Assembly (NCBI GenBank): GCA_963731585.1
Contig: CAVSWC010000012.1
Location: 62,001-126,000 of the forward strand
Direction: 5' to 3'
From: CANKHA01 sp963731585
GTDB taxonomy: Bacteria > Pseudomonadota > Alphaproteobacteria > Rhizobiales > Xanthobacteraceae
DNA: 64,000 nt
The translations under genes and the position numbers were made by a program. This document shows positions 19,687 to 29,522 of the stretch, one piece after another. Under the pieces are notes generated by a model. It had not been told where the DNA came from. It ran no database searches and saw only the letters and a list, made by a program, of their open reading frames with translations. How positions within the stretch are numbered: the stretch's first letter is position 1; each line of letters opens with the position of its first letter.

Positions 19687-20441
19687 TCGCGCCGAAGCCC
19701 GGCACATCAAGCCCATTGCTCGTCGTGCGCGGGGTGGAAACCTATTACGGCCGCATCCCGGCGCTCAAGGGTGTTGACGTTGAAGTGCGCGAAGGCGAGA
19801 TCGTGGCGCTGATCGGCGCCAATGGCGCCGGCAAGTCGACCCTGATGATGACGATTTGCGGCAATCCGCGCGCGCGCGAAGGCCAGATCGAGTTCGACGG
19901 CCGCGATATCACCGAGCTTCCCACCCACGAGATCGCCGAATTGAAGATCGCGCAGTCGCCGGAAGGCCGCCGCATCTTCGCCCGCATGACGGTGATGGAA
20001 AATCTGCAGATGGGCGCCATCGTCGCCCCGCCCGAGCATTTTGCCGCCGATCTGGAGCGCGTGCTATCGCTGTTCCCGCGCCTGCGCGAGCGCCTTGGCC
20101 AGCGCGGCGGCACGCTATCGGGCGGCGAACAGCAGATGCTCTCCATCGCGCGCGCGCTGATGAGCCGCCCGCGCCTGCTGCTGCTCGACGAGCCCTCCCT
20201 CGGCCTCGCGCCGCTGGTTGCGAAACTGATCTTCGATGCCATCCGCGACCTCAACCAGCGCGAGGGCCTCACCGTGTTCCTGGTGGAGCAGAACGCCTTC
20301 CATGCGCTGAAGCTGGCGCACCGCGGCTATGTGATGGTCAATGGCCGCATTACGCTATCGGGCACCGGACTGGAGCTTCTGGCACGGCCGGAGGTGAAAG
20401 CCGCCTACCTGGAAGGCGGGCGGCAGCAGGCGAGGCCATGA
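19683..20441 (+). CDS. livF: Branched-chain amino acid ABC transporter ATP-binding protein LivF
   Basis: 252 residues, intact. Walker A GANGAGKSTLM, Q-loop SPEGRRIFARMTVMENL, signature LSGGEQQMLSIARAL, Walker B LLLLDEPSLGLAP and switch His in FLVEQNAFHALKLAHR. Overlaps livG by four bases and the DUF6867 gene by four bases, so the whole livHMGF-DUF6867 set is a tightly packed operon. Confidence 0.95.
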   Translation: MIAPKPGTSSPLLVVRGVETYYGRIPALKGVDVEVREGEIVALIGANGAGKSTLMMTICGNPRAREGQIEFDGRDITELPTHEIAELKIAQSPEGRRIFARMTVMENLQMGAIVAPPEHFAADLERVLSLFPRLRERLGQRGGTLSGGEQQMLSIARALMSRPRLLLLDEPSLGLAPLVAKLIFDAIRDLNQREGLTVFLVEQNAFHALKLAHRGYVMVNGRITLSGTGLELLARPEVKAAYLEGGRQQARP

Positions 20442-20785
20442 TGCAGGGCTATTTCTACGAGGAAGATTCGCTTGGCGTGTTCATGCTGGTCACGCTCTTT
20501 CTGGGTGGCGGCGCGTCCTGGTTGACCGGCCGTGCGATCGCGATCACCTGGCGGCCCTGGTGGCAGCTTGTCGGATATACGCTGATCCTCGGCATGACCG
20601 TGCGCTTCCTGCATTTTTCCTTGTTCGGCGGCACGTTGCTCTCGCCTTATTATTACGCGGTCGACACCGCGCTGTGTTTCATCATCAGCTTGCTGGGCTA
20701 TGCGGTGACACGGACGAACCAGATGGTCACGCAATATCACTGGATCGCCAGACGCGCCGGGCTGGTTTCCTGGCGCCATCGCTAG
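20438..20785 (+). CDS. DUF6867 family small membrane protein
   Basis: 115 residues with three predicted membrane helices (LGVFMLVTLFLGGGASWL, WWQLVGYTLILGMTV, ALCFIISLLGYAVT). The family is found almost only downstream of livF in Hyphomicrobiales. The start overlaps the livF stop (ATGA). Being coupled to the transporter, it is probably an accessory subunit or assembly factor, but no function has been shown. The C-terminal TRTNQMVTQYHWIARR is the conserved tail. Confidence 0.85.
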   Translation: MMQGYFYEEDSLGVFMLVTLFLGGGASWLTGRAIAITWRPWWQLVGYTLILGMTVRFLHFSLFGGTLLSPYYYAVDTALCFIISLLGYAVTRTNQMVTQYHWIARRAGLVSWRHR

Positions 20786-20802
20786 CGCTTGGGATCGAGC
20801 GC

Positions 20803-21542
20803 TTAACCGATGCGTCCGAGCGCCGGAAACGTCTCCAGCAGCCAGAAGCTCGCACTGGTGATGAAGCCGGTGAGGAAGGCGATGCCGGTCAGCACCAGAA
20901 GCGCGCCCATCACCTTCTCGACCTTGCCGAGATGCGCGCGGAAGCGCGCGAGGAAGGCCGCGAACGGCTCGACCGCGAACGCCGCCAGCAGGAACGGAAT
21001 GCCGAGCCCGAGCGAATAGACCGCGAGCAGGCCCGCGCCCTTCGCCACCGTCGCCTCCGACGCCGCGACCGCGAGGATGGCGGCCAGGATCGGCCCGATG
21101 CAGGGCGTCCAGCCGAAGGCGAAAGCGAGCCCCATCACATAGGCGCCCCACAGCCCGACCGGCTTCGCCATCGTCGGCGCGCTTCTCGCGCATCAGGAAG
21201 CCGATGCGGAAGACACCGAGGAAATGCAGGCCCATGACGATGATGGCGATGCCGGCGACGTTCGCGAGAATGTCCGAATAGACGCGCATCAGGCCGCCGA
21301 TCGCGCTGGCGCTGGCGCCGAGCGCGACAAACACGGTGGAGAAGCCGAGCACGAACAGGCAGGCGCGCCGATGCACGGTCTCGCGCTTGACGCGCGGCTC
21401 CGGCTCGCGCGTCGGCGAAGCGCTCCAGCGACAGTGCCGGCGAGATAGACGAGATAAGGCGGCACCAGCGGCAGCACGCAGGGCGACAGGAAACTGATCA
21501 GCCCGGCAAGCAGGGCGGCGAGGATGGAGACGTCGGCGTCAT
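20803..21542 (-). CDS. ccdA: Cytochrome c biogenesis protein CcdA, frameshifted
   Basis: Six-helix thiol-disulphide transporter that passes reducing power to the periplasm for cytochrome c maturation. The first conserved Cys is in LISFLSPCVLPLVPPYLVYL and the second in FAFGWTPCIGPILAAILA. The protein is split across frames near 21537 (start), 21430, 21405 and 21177. Once joined it runs from the ATG at 21542 to the TAA at 20803, a normal CcdA length of about 245 residues. The 3' end faces the DUF6867 gene. Confidence 0.82.
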
Positions 21543-21668
21543 GGCGCTTACATGCACCGGATCGCGGCGGGCGCAAGCGCCGATCGGCGCACGCCCGCGC
21601 GGGAGATGTGATGGCGCGTGAACTTGATGCCAGCGCTGCGTCATCCTGATCGCGCATCGGAACGACGC

Positions 21669-22666
21669 ATGCGCAATCTGATCACCGATGTCGCCGGCGT
21701 CCGCGTCGGCCATGCCGAGGACGCCAAGCTCGGCTCCGGCGTCACCGCCATCGTGTTCGACGAGCCGGCGGTCGCCAGCGTCGATCTGCGCGGCGGCGGA
21801 CCCGGCACGCGCGAGACCGACCTGCTCGATCCGGCGCAGACGGTCGAGCGGCATCGACGCCATCGCGCTGTCGGGCGGCTCGGCCTTCGGGCTCGACACC
21901 GCCTCGGGCGTGCAGGCCTGGCTTGCCGAACAGGGCCGCGGCTTTGCCGTGCGCACCGCGCGGGTGCCGATCGTGCCGGGCGCGATCCTGTTCGATCTGC
22001 TGAACGGCGGCGACAAGGAATGGGGCCGCTATCCGCCTTATCGCGAGCTCGGCTATGACGGCGGCGCAAAGGCGCAGGCGCCGATTTCGCGCTCGGCAGC
22101 GCCGGCGCGGGACTCGGCGCGACCACCGTCAATCTGAAAGGCGGCATCGGCTCGGCCTCGGCCGTGACGCCGGACGGCATCACCGTCGGCGCCATCGCGG
22201 CGGTGAATGCCGCCGGCAGCGTCACGATCGGCGACGGCCGACATTTCTGGGCGGCGCCGTTCGAGCAGGACAAGGAATTCGGCGGCGCCGGACTGCCCTC
22301 CGCCACTTCCGCCGGACGCGCTTGGAGCCGCATACCAAAGGCCAGCGCGCGCACCAGCACCACGCTCGCCGTGGTCGCGACCGACGCGATCCTGACCAAG
22401 GCGCAGGCCAAGCGGCTCGCGGTGATGGCGCAGACCGGCGTCGCGCGCGCGATCTATCCGGTGCATACGCCGCTCGACGGCGACGTGCGTGTTCGCCGCC
22501 GCGACCGGCAAGAAGCCGCTGGCCGATCCGCTGCTCGCGCTTGTCGCGCTCGGCGCCCTCGCCGCCAATGTGACTGGCCCGCGCGATCGCCCGCGGCGTC
22601 TACGAGGCGACGGCGCTGCCCTTTCCCGGCGCCTTGCCAAGTTGGAAGGACAAATTCAGCCGTTGA
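21669..22666 (+). CDS. P1/DmpA family (S58) peptidase, frameshifted
   Basis: About 331 residues after correcting four or so shifts (near 21853, 22065, 22485 and 22580). Typical self-processing aminopeptidase (L-aminopeptidase D-esterase) features are NLITDVAGVRVGHAED, AIALSGGSAFGLDTASGV, VPIVPGAILFDLLNGGD, LGATTVNLKGGIGSAS and TTLAVVATDAILTKAQ. Ends with LPFPGALPSWKDKFSR. Members cleave N-terminal residues from small peptides or peptidomimetics; the substrate here is unknown. Start chosen at MRNLITD, though an ATG 42 bases upstream is possible. Confidence 0.82.
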
Positions 22667-22696
22667 ACGAATGGCGGCGAGGTACGTTGATCAGCC

Positions 22697-22951
22697 ATGC
22701 CGTCCACCGTGATCCGCGACTTTTCCTACAATGTCGCCACCCGGCAGCTGGTGGTGACCTTTGTCACCGGCCGCGTCTACGCCTATGCCGATGTGCCGCC
22801 GGACGTGCACAATGCCTTCCGCGCTTCAGGCTCGAAAGGGCGTTTCTTCAACCAGGAGATCCGCGACCGCTACGATTGCCGCGAGCTCGCGCCTAAAGAA
22901 ACCGCTCCGCTGCGTATGGGGCCGGATCACAAAACGGCGTCGCGCCGGTAA
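22697..22951 (+). CDS. KTSC domain protein
   Basis: 84 residues. The single KTSC domain shows VIRDFSYNVATRQLVVTF, GRVYAYADVPPDVHNAF, RASGSKGRFFNQEIRDRY. This small domain is also found fused to lysyl-tRNA synthetases and nucleases and its role is unclear. Its 3' end overlaps the convergent dehydrogenase gene by 59 bases, so its last ~20 residues may be non-conserved tail. Confidence 0.8.
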   Translation: MPSTVIRDFSYNVATRQLVVTFVTGRVYAYADVPPDVHNAFRASGSKGRFFNQEIRDRYDCRELAPKETAPLRMGPDHKTASRR

Positions 22952-24141
22952 CCAGATCGGCCACCAGACGTCCCGTCGTGGGCCCGAGCGTCAGGCCCCA
23001 ATGCGCATGCCCGTAAGCGAGCCATAGCCCCTTCTGTCCGGGCGCCCGCCCGATCACCGGCCGGGAATCCGGGAAGCACGGCCGCTTGCCGAGCCAGGTC
23101 TGCTCCTTCGACTGTTCACCGAGCGGATAGACCTCGCGCGCCTTCGGCATCAGGCGATCGAACTGCACCGGCGTCGGGCCAGCGTCGCGGTCGGCGAATT
23201 CCGCGCCGGTGGTAAGCCGGATTCCCTGCTGCATCGGGGTGACGCAATAGCCGTTGTCGGCATCGACCACCGGGCGGGTCATCGGCACGTTGCCGGCCAG
23301 CTCGAAGTGGCGGTGATAGCCGCGCTTGATGCCGAGCGGCAGATGGATGCCCATCGGCTCCAGCACGTCGGGCGCCCAGGGCCCGAGCGAAATGATCGCC
23401 TGCCCGGCGTCGAGCGGCCCTTCCGCGGTGTCGACGCGCCAGGCCGCGCCGTTGCGATGCAAGCGTGCGCGCGTCGCCGACCAGCATGACGCCGCCGAGC
23501 GCCTGGTAGCGCGCGACATAGGCCCGCGTCACTGCCAGCGGATTGCTCAGGCTCGCCGCGCCCGGCCAGAACATCGCGCGCTTGAAATGCGGCTTCAGCG
23601 CGGGCTCGAGCTCGAGCATCCCGCGAGTGTCCATGGCGCGATACGGAATGCCGAGTTCGTCGGCCAGGTTGCAGCTCGGGCGCCGATCTCGGCGAAGGTC
23701 TTCTCGCTGCGGTAGATCTTGGCCCAGCCGGTCTTGCGCAAGTATTCCAGCGCGCCGGCCTCCGTCATCAGCGCTTCGTGCTCGGCCACTGCGCGGGAAA
23801 ACAGCGGCCGCATCGCATAGGCGAATTCCAACAAGCTTCTTCGGCCGCGAAGCCAACCAGAAGGAGAACAGCCAGGGCGCCACCTTCGGCAGGAAGGCGA
23901 TGTGATAATTCGCCTCCGGCGAGCGCTTGATCCCGACCCGCAGCAGCGACCACAATTTGGGCGGAAAGGACGGCGGAAACACCGTCTCGCCCTCGATCAC
24001 CCCGGCATTGCCGTAGGAGGTTTCCTCGCCCGGCCCGCCGCGGTCCACCAGCGCGACCGAAAGGCCGCGTTTGACGAGGTGGAGAGCGATGGAAGTGCCG
24101 ACAATGCCGGCGCCCAGCACGACCGCGTCCGTTCGAGCCAT
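22893..24141 (-). CDS. D-amino-acid dehydrogenase-like FAD oxidoreductase (DadA family), frameshifted
   Basis: About 415 residues once shifts near 23830, 23690 and 23465 are corrected. N-terminal FAD-binding VVLGAGIVGTSIALHLVKRG with the GxGxxG motif, then GPGEETSYGNAGVI. Middle parts LLEFAYAMRPLFSRAV and GIPYRAMDTRGMLELEP; C-terminal GYCVTPMQQGIRLTTG and LWLAYGHAHWGLTLGPTTGRLVADL. It would oxidise D-amino acids and pass electrons to the respiratory chain. Start at ATG 24141. Confidence 0.84.
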
Positions 24142-24303
24142 GGGGTGATTCCGTTCGTTGCGGTTACTTCCTGCCGCGCAAGCACGGCGAAAGCACGACA
24201 GTAATAGGCAGCGCCTAGCGCGCATATAGGCAGCGCTAACGCTGTGCGAAACTCCCGTTCTGCCGGCGTTGCTTGGGCTTCTGTGGCGTGTTACCCGAAC
24301 ATT

Positions 24304-24381
24304 CCTAGTGTCCCGATTCCGAAGTTCGCCTCACTCTGCGGCATGTTCCTTTGCGAACTTCGGAATCGAAGGGACACTAGG
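24304..24381. repeat. Long imperfect inverted repeat before rpe
   Basis: Left arm 24304-24329 and right arm 24353-24381 pair over about 26 bases (outer CCTAGTGTCCC, inner GATTCCGAAGTTCGC), interrupted only by a 3-base bulge, around a 23-base loop. Transcripts would fold into a very stable stem 10 bases before the rpe start. It may be a miniature inverted-repeat element or a structured leader. Confidence 0.85.
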
Positions 24382-24391
24382 GGAGACTTGC

Positions 24392-25078
24392 ATGCGCCGT
24401 CCGCTCCTTGTCGCGCCATCCATTCTGGCCTCGGATTTCGCCAAACTGGGCGAGGAAATCCGCGCGGTCGAAGCCGCCGGCGCCGACTGGATCCATGTCG
24501 ACGTGATGGACGGGCATTTCGTCCCCAACATCACCATCGGGCCCGGACGTGGTGAAGGCGCTGCGCCCGCACACGCAACAAGATCTTCGACGTGCATCTG
24601 ATGATCGCGCCCTGCGATCCCTATCTCGAAGCCTTCGCCAAGGCCGGCTCCGACATCATCACCGTGCATGTGGAGGCCGGGCCCGCATCTGCACCGCTCG
24701 CTGCAGGCGATCCGCGCGCTCGGCAAGAAGGCCGGCGTCTCGATCAATCCCGGCACGCCGGAATCGACCATCGAATATGTGCTCGACATGGTCGATCTCA
24801 TACTGGTGATGTCGGTGAACCCGGGCTTCGGCGGCCAGGCTTTCATCCAATCGGCGGTGGAAAAGATTTCGCGCATCCAGGCGATGGTCGGCGGCCGCCC
24901 CATCGACATCGAGGTGGACGGCGGCATCACGCCGGAAACCGCGCCGCTGGTCACCGCCGCCGGCGCCAACGTGCTGGTGGCAGGCTCCGCCGTGTTCAAG
25001 GGCGGCGCGGCAGCCTACCGCAACAACATTTCTGCGATCCGCCACGCGGCCGCGCTGGCGCGCGGCGAAGCGGCATAG
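24392..25078 (+). CDS. rpe: Ribulose-phosphate 3-epimerase, frameshifted
   Basis: About 227 residues after removing three extra bases (near 24545, 24577 and 24683). TIM-barrel enzyme interconverting ribulose-5-phosphate and xylulose-5-phosphate in the Calvin and pentose phosphate pathways. Motifs: LVAPSILASDFAKLGEEI, GADWIHVDVMDGHFVPN, DVHLMIAPCDPYLEAF, LVMSVNPGFGGQAF and IEVDGGITPETAPL, which contain the metal-binding His and Asp residues. A stable inverted repeat precedes the start. The break of this essential gene at three sites argues for sequence error. Confidence 0.88.
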
Positions 25079-25080
25079 AC

Positions 25081-25780
25081 ATGAAACGCATCGGCGTGAT
25101 GATCCTGCTGGTGCTGGCGGCCGGGACGCAGGCGACCATGGGCCCGCGATGCCGCCGAGCTGAAGGTGCTCGGCTTTTCGCCTGAGGGACGCTATTTCGC
25201 CTTCGAGCAACGCGGCACCAGCGAGGACGCAAGTTATTCCGTCACAACCGTCATCGACGTGGAGACCGGCCGGCAAATAAAGGGAAGCCGCACCAGCTTT
25301 AGCAACGAGGAAGGCAAACGGCTGGCGAAAACCGGCAAAGCCACTGCCAAGCAGATCAAGCGGCTGAAGATTTCGGCGCGGGATTTGATGACAATCTCGG
25401 TCCGCGGATTTGACACCGAGCCGTTCGACGAGGCCTCGATTAAATCCTTCGCGCTGCCCGCTAAATGGTTCGGGCCAGAAAGCTGGCTGGTGCTGCGCCA
25501 GTTCAAGATGGTGACGCGCTGTCAGAACAAGGATGCAAGCCCGGTAGGCTTCGGGCTAGCGCTCGAGCGCAAAGGCGCCGCGACCCGGCTCAGCCACGAT
25601 GTGTCGATCCCGCTGATGCGCGGCTGCCCGACGCAGTATCGCATCGCCGATGCGCATGCGCGGCGGTCGCCGGACGGGGCGGTTGCACTGGCGGTGATTG
25701 TGCAGGATTCCACGCCGGGAGTGAACGCCCAGAACCGCTTCATACCGGTGACGGCCCGCATCCCGCCGCCGAAAGAGTGA
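25081..25780 (+). CDS. DUF2259 exported protein, frameshifted
   Basis: About 232 residues after removing one extra G near 25141. A signal peptide (MKRIGVMILLVLAAGTQA) is followed by AAELKVLGFSPEGRYFAFEQ, the usual beginning of the DUF2259 domain, and further on by TSFSNEEGKRLAKTG and PAKWFGPESWLVLRQFK. Predicted secreted protein of unknown function. Starts two bases after the rpe stop and lies 4 bases before purB, so it may be part of an rpe-purB transcription unit. Confidence 0.82.
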
Positions 25781-25784
25781 AGTC

Positions 25785-27091
25785 ATGATCCCGCGTTACT
25801 CCCGTCCCGAGATGGCGGCGATCTGGTCGCCCGAGACGCGCTTTCGCATCTGGTTCGAGATCGAGGCGCATGCCGCCGACGCCATGGCCGAGCTCGGCAT
25901 CATCCCGAAGGAGGCCGCCAGGAAGGTTTGGGAAAAGGGCAAGAACGCCAAGTTCGACGTGGCGCGCATCGACGCCATCGAGGCCGAGGTCAAGCACGAC
26001 GTCATCGCCTTCCTGACGCATCTCTCCGAAATCGTCGGGCCGGAGGCGCGCTTCGTGCATTCCGGCATGACCTCCTCCGACGTGCTCGATACCTGCCTGA
26101 ATGTGCAGCTCGTGCGCGCGGCGGAATTGCTGATCGCCGATGTCGATAAGCTGCTGGCCGCGCTGAAGCGCCGGGCCATCGAACACAAGCTCACGCCCAC
26201 CATCGGCCGTTCGCATGGCGTGCATGCCGAACCCACCACCTTTGGCCTGAAGCTCGCGCAAGCTTATGCCGAATTCATCCGCGCCAAGGAGCGGCTGATC
26301 TGCGCGCGCACGGAGGTCGCCACCTGCGCGATCTCCGGCGCGGTCGGCACCTTCGCGCAGGTTGACCCGCGGGTCGAAGAGCATGTCGCCAAGGCGATGG
26401 GGCTCGGCGTCGAGCCGGTATCGACGCAGGTGATCCCGCGCGACCGGCACGCGATGTATTTCGCGACCCTCGGCGTCGTCGCCTCCTCGGTGGAGCGGCT
26501 GGCGACTGAAATGCGCCATCTGCAGCGCACCGAAGTGCTGGAGGCCGAGGAATATTTCTCCGCCGGGCAGAAGGGTTCCTCCGCCATGCCGCACAAGCGC
26601 AACCCGGTGCTGAGCGAGAACCTCACCGGCCTCGCCCGCATGGTGCGCGCCTATGTCCTGCCCGCGATGGAGAATGTCGCGCTCTGGCACGAACGCGACA
26701 TCTCGCATTCCTCCGTCGAGCGCATGATCGGCACCGGATGCCACGGTGACGCTCGATTTCGCGCTGACGCGGCTCGCGGGGGTGATCGACAAGCTCGTGG
26801 TCTATCCCGAGAACATGCGGAAAAATCTGGATCGCCTCGGCGGGCTGGTGCATTCGCAGCGCGTGCTGATCGCGCTGACGCAAAAGGGCGTCGCGCGCGA
26901 GGACGCCTATCGTCTGGTGCAGCGTAATGCCATGAAGGTCTGGAACGGCGAAGGCGATTTCCTGACGCTCCTGAAAGCCGATCCCGAGGTGAGCGCGAAG
27001 CTGAGCGCGCCAGGAGATCGAGACCAATTTCGATCTCGGCTATCACTTCAAGCACGTCGACACGATCTTCAAGCGGGTATTCGAGGATTGA
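25785..27091 (+). CDS. purB: Adenylosuccinate lyase, frameshifted
   Basis: About 434 residues after removing extra bases near 26735 and 27010. It cleaves SAICAR and adenylosuccinate in purine synthesis. Hallmarks: MIPRYSRPEMAAIWSPE, FVHSGMTSSDVLDTCL, TIGRSHGVHAEPTTFGLK, the superfamily signature GSSAMPHKRNPVLSEN, and LWHERDISHSSVERMIGPDA spanning the first shift. The C-terminal NFDLGYHFKHVDTIFKRVF lies in the third frame. An essential gene in most media, so the shifts are probably technical. Confidence 0.9.
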
Positions 27092-27191
27092 TGCTTTGGC
27101 GCAAATGCTCTGGCTGCGGAGTGAGCACGCTTGGAACGTTTCGGTTGATCAGGCGGTTAACCTCTATTCCGCACGAATGTGGGAGCCGCCC

Positions 27192-27672
27192 ATGAGACCG
27201 TCACAAACTCTTCCCGTTACCGCAGCTTTCCTGCTTACCCTTTCCGGCCTTGCCTTCGCGCAAACGAGCGGCGGTGCCGGCGGCAGCTCAGGCGCAGGAA
27301 CCGGCGGCAGCGTCAAGCACCGGCGCCGCGATCGGCGCTTCCGGTCTTACCGGCAGCAATGCACGCGCCATCGCCTCCCCGCCCGCCAGCGCAGCCATCA
27401 CGGGTACCGGCACCGCGGGTACCGGGACAAGTCCAGGCACACTCGGCACCGGCAGCACGGTTCCAGGCACAGGGACCACAGGCCCTGCTGCAACAGGCAG
27501 CGCGGGAAGCAGTGCCGGCACGGCCTCACCCTGCCCGCCCGGCACGATGACGGAAGGCGTGGGCGAAACCCGCCGCTGCCGGCCGCTATCCGGGCAGACG
27601 GCGGCCGATTCCACCGGGATCGCTGCGCCGCCCTCCATCATGGCGCCCCCGGCAGTATCGGGCGCGCGGTAG
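27192..27672 (+). CDS. Low-complexity exported protein, frameshifted
   Basis: About 159 residues after removing one extra base near 27316. A signal peptide (MRPSQTLPVTAAFLLTLSGLAFA) is followed by a Gly/Ser/Thr/Ala-rich region with repeating GTGTAGTGT-like blocks and then a short conserved-looking C-terminus (CPPGTMTEGVGETRRCRPLSG) with two Cys. Proteins of this make-up are common in the cell envelope of rhizobia; no function is recognised. Confidence 0.6.
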
Positions 27673-27757
27673 CGCTAAATTGGAAATTGGCTGCGCACGG
27701 GCTGCGGCAGGCAACAGCCTGCGCTAAAGTCACACTCCTCGCGCGCGCGGCCGATTC

Positions 27758-28555
27758 GTGTCACCGACCATTCTCATCTTCGATTCCGGCCTTGGCGGCC
27801 TCACCGTCCACCGCGAAGTGGCGGCGGCGCGGCCCGACGCGCGTCTGGTCTACGCCGCCGATGACGCGGCCTTTCCTTACGGACCGATGGAGGAGAGCAA
27901 GCTGGTCGCGCGCGTCATCGCCGTCATCGGCGCGCTGCTCGGGCAATACAAGCCGGACCTGGCAGTGATCGCCTGCAACACCGCGTCCACCATCGTGCTG
28001 CCGGAACTGCGCGCGCGCTTCACCCTGCCCTTTGTCGGCACCGTGCCCGCGATCAAGCCCGCCTGCGCTGCCTCGGCCAGCAAGCGCGTTTCGGTGCTGG
28101 GCACCGAGGCAACCGTCAAGCGCGAATATACCCGCAGCCTTATCCGGCAATTTGCCAATGGCGTCGACGTGACGCTTATCGGCTCGGCCCGGCTCGCGGG
28201 TTACGCCGAAGCCGAACTGCGTGGCCGTGCGGTAGAGGACAATGCGATCGCGGAAGAGATCGCCGGCTGCTTCATCGACAGCGAGGGCCGGCGCACGGAT
28301 ACGGTGGTGCTGGCCTGCACGCATTATCCCTTGCTGCAGCATCGCTTCCGGCAGAGCCAGCCCTGGCCGGTGACCTATCTCGACCCGGCGCCAGCGATCG
28401 CCCGCCGCGTCGGGCAATTGCTGGGACCGCCAAGGGCGATGGAAATCGCCGCGTCCGGCCAAATGGTCACGACGCTCGGCCAGAAGCCGCCGCCGGAACT
28501 GGAAACGGCCTTGTTTTCATTCGGAATCAAGGACTTTGGCACGATCGAAGTTTGA
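27758..28555 (+). CDS. murI: Glutamate racemase
   Basis: 265 residues, GTG start at 27758, intact. It makes D-glutamate for peptidoglycan. The two catalytic cysteines are C73 in VIACNTAST and C187 in VLACTHYPLL, and the Asp/Ser pair sits in FDSGLGG at residues 8-14. Standard length for the family. Precedes rpsD by about 180 bases on the same strand. Confidence 0.93.
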   Translation: MSPTILIFDSGLGGLTVHREVAAARPDARLVYAADDAAFPYGPMEESKLVARVIAVIGALLGQYKPDLAVIACNTASTIVLPELRARFTLPFVGTVPAIKPACAASASKRVSVLGTEATVKREYTRSLIRQFANGVDVTLIGSARLAGYAEAELRGRAVEDNAIAEEIAGCFIDSEGRRTDTVVLACTHYPLLQHRFRQSQPWPVTYLDPAPAIARRVGQLLGPPRAMEIAASGQMVTTLGQKPPPELETALFSFGIKDFGTIEV

Positions 28556-28577
28556 CTCGAGCGCCTTTTCCCCTTAA

Positions 28578-28680
28578 AAACCCCGCGTTGGCTGGGCCTT
28601 GCGGCCCAGTCGGCGTTTCTGCGACCCGTGGCTCCTGCCGACGCTTTCGGTGACGAGCCTGTCGGCTTTGGGAAAACCCC
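28578..28680 (+). promoter_or_regulatory. Structured leader upstream of rpsD (candidate)
   Basis: The region before rpsD contains a strong hairpin CTGGGCC-TTGC-GGCCCAG (28592-28609) nested in complementary flanks CGTTGG and CCGACG-like sequence, and a second pairing GCCGAC/GTCGGC (28639-28668). S4 autoregulates its own synthesis through leader RNA structure in several bacteria, so a similar role is plausible but not shown here. It could also contain a terminator for murI, though no T-run follows. Confidence 0.4.
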
Positions 28681-28737
28681 GAAGCAGTAGGAGGGCGCGG
28701 TTCCTCACAATACGACATCGACAACCAAGAGGACGCG

Positions 28738-29355
28738 ATGACAAAGCGTAGCGAAGCCAAGTACAAACTCGACCGCCGCATGGGCGAGAATATCTGGGGC
28801 CGCCCGAAGTCCCCGGTGAACCGCCGCGAATACGGTCCCGGCCAGCACGGCCAGCGCCGCAAGGGCAAGCTCTCCGACTACGGCGTGCAGTTGCGCGCAA
28901 AGCAGAAGCTGCGCGGCTACTACGGCAACATTTCCGAGAAGCAGTTCCGCGGCATCTACGATGAAGCCATCCGCATGCGCGGCGACTCTGGCGCCAACAT
29001 GATTGGCCTGCTGGAGCGCCGGCTTGATGCGCTGATTTTCCGCGCGAAGTTCGTACCAACCGTGTTTGCCGCGCGCCAATTCATCAACCACGGCCATGTC
29101 AAGGTGAACGGCCGCCGTGTCAACATCCCGAGCTACCGGGTGAAGGTCGGCGATGCGATCGAGGTGAAGGAATCTTCCAAGCAGCTTGCTATCGTCCTGG
29201 AAGCTGCGCAGCTGGCCGAGCGCGACGTGCCGGATTACATCGAAGCCGACCACAATAAGATGGCCGCGAAGCTCGCGCGCATTCCGTTGATCAGCGATGT
29301 GCCCTATGCGGTGATGATGGAGCCGCATCTGGTGGTGGAATATTACTCGCGCTGA
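28738..29355 (+). CDS. rpsD: 30S ribosomal protein S4
   Basis: 205 residues, intact; primary 16S rRNA binding protein of the small subunit. N-terminal KYKLDRRMGENIWGRPKSP, QYGPGQHGQ-type segment seen as EYGPGQHGQRRKGKLSDYG, and the S4 RNA-binding domain ARQFINHGHVKVNGRRVNIPSY. As usual in alphaproteobacteria it stands alone rather than in the alpha operon. AGGACG precedes the ATG. Confidence 0.96.
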   Translation: MTKRSEAKYKLDRRMGENIWGRPKSPVNRREYGPGQHGQRRKGKLSDYGVQLRAKQKLRGYYGNISEKQFRGIYDEAIRMRGDSGANMIGLLERRLDALIFRAKFVPTVFAARQFINHGHVKVNGRRVNIPSYRVKVGDAIEVKESSKQLAIVLEAAQLAERDVPDYIEADHNKMAAKLARIPLISDVPYAVMMEPHLVVEYYSR

Positions 29356-29392
29356 TCCGTTTTTCGAATCACTGCTGATTCGTTTTTCGCGA

Positions 29393-29418
29393 AAAACCCC
29401 GGCTGCAAGGCCGGGTTT
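29393..29418 (+). terminator. Rho-independent terminator of rpsD
   Basis: Hairpin AACCCCGGC-TGCAAG-GCCGGGTTT followed by ATTGTTT, about 40 bases after the rpsD stop. Confidence 0.85.
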
Positions 29419-29522
29419 ATTGTTTGTACGGTGCAGCGAGGTCAGGCACAGTGCAGGACGGCGCCGTGCGATATCGAATTGGTATTACCCGACGCCGATG
29501 TCTCTTGTGCGGTTACGCGGCT

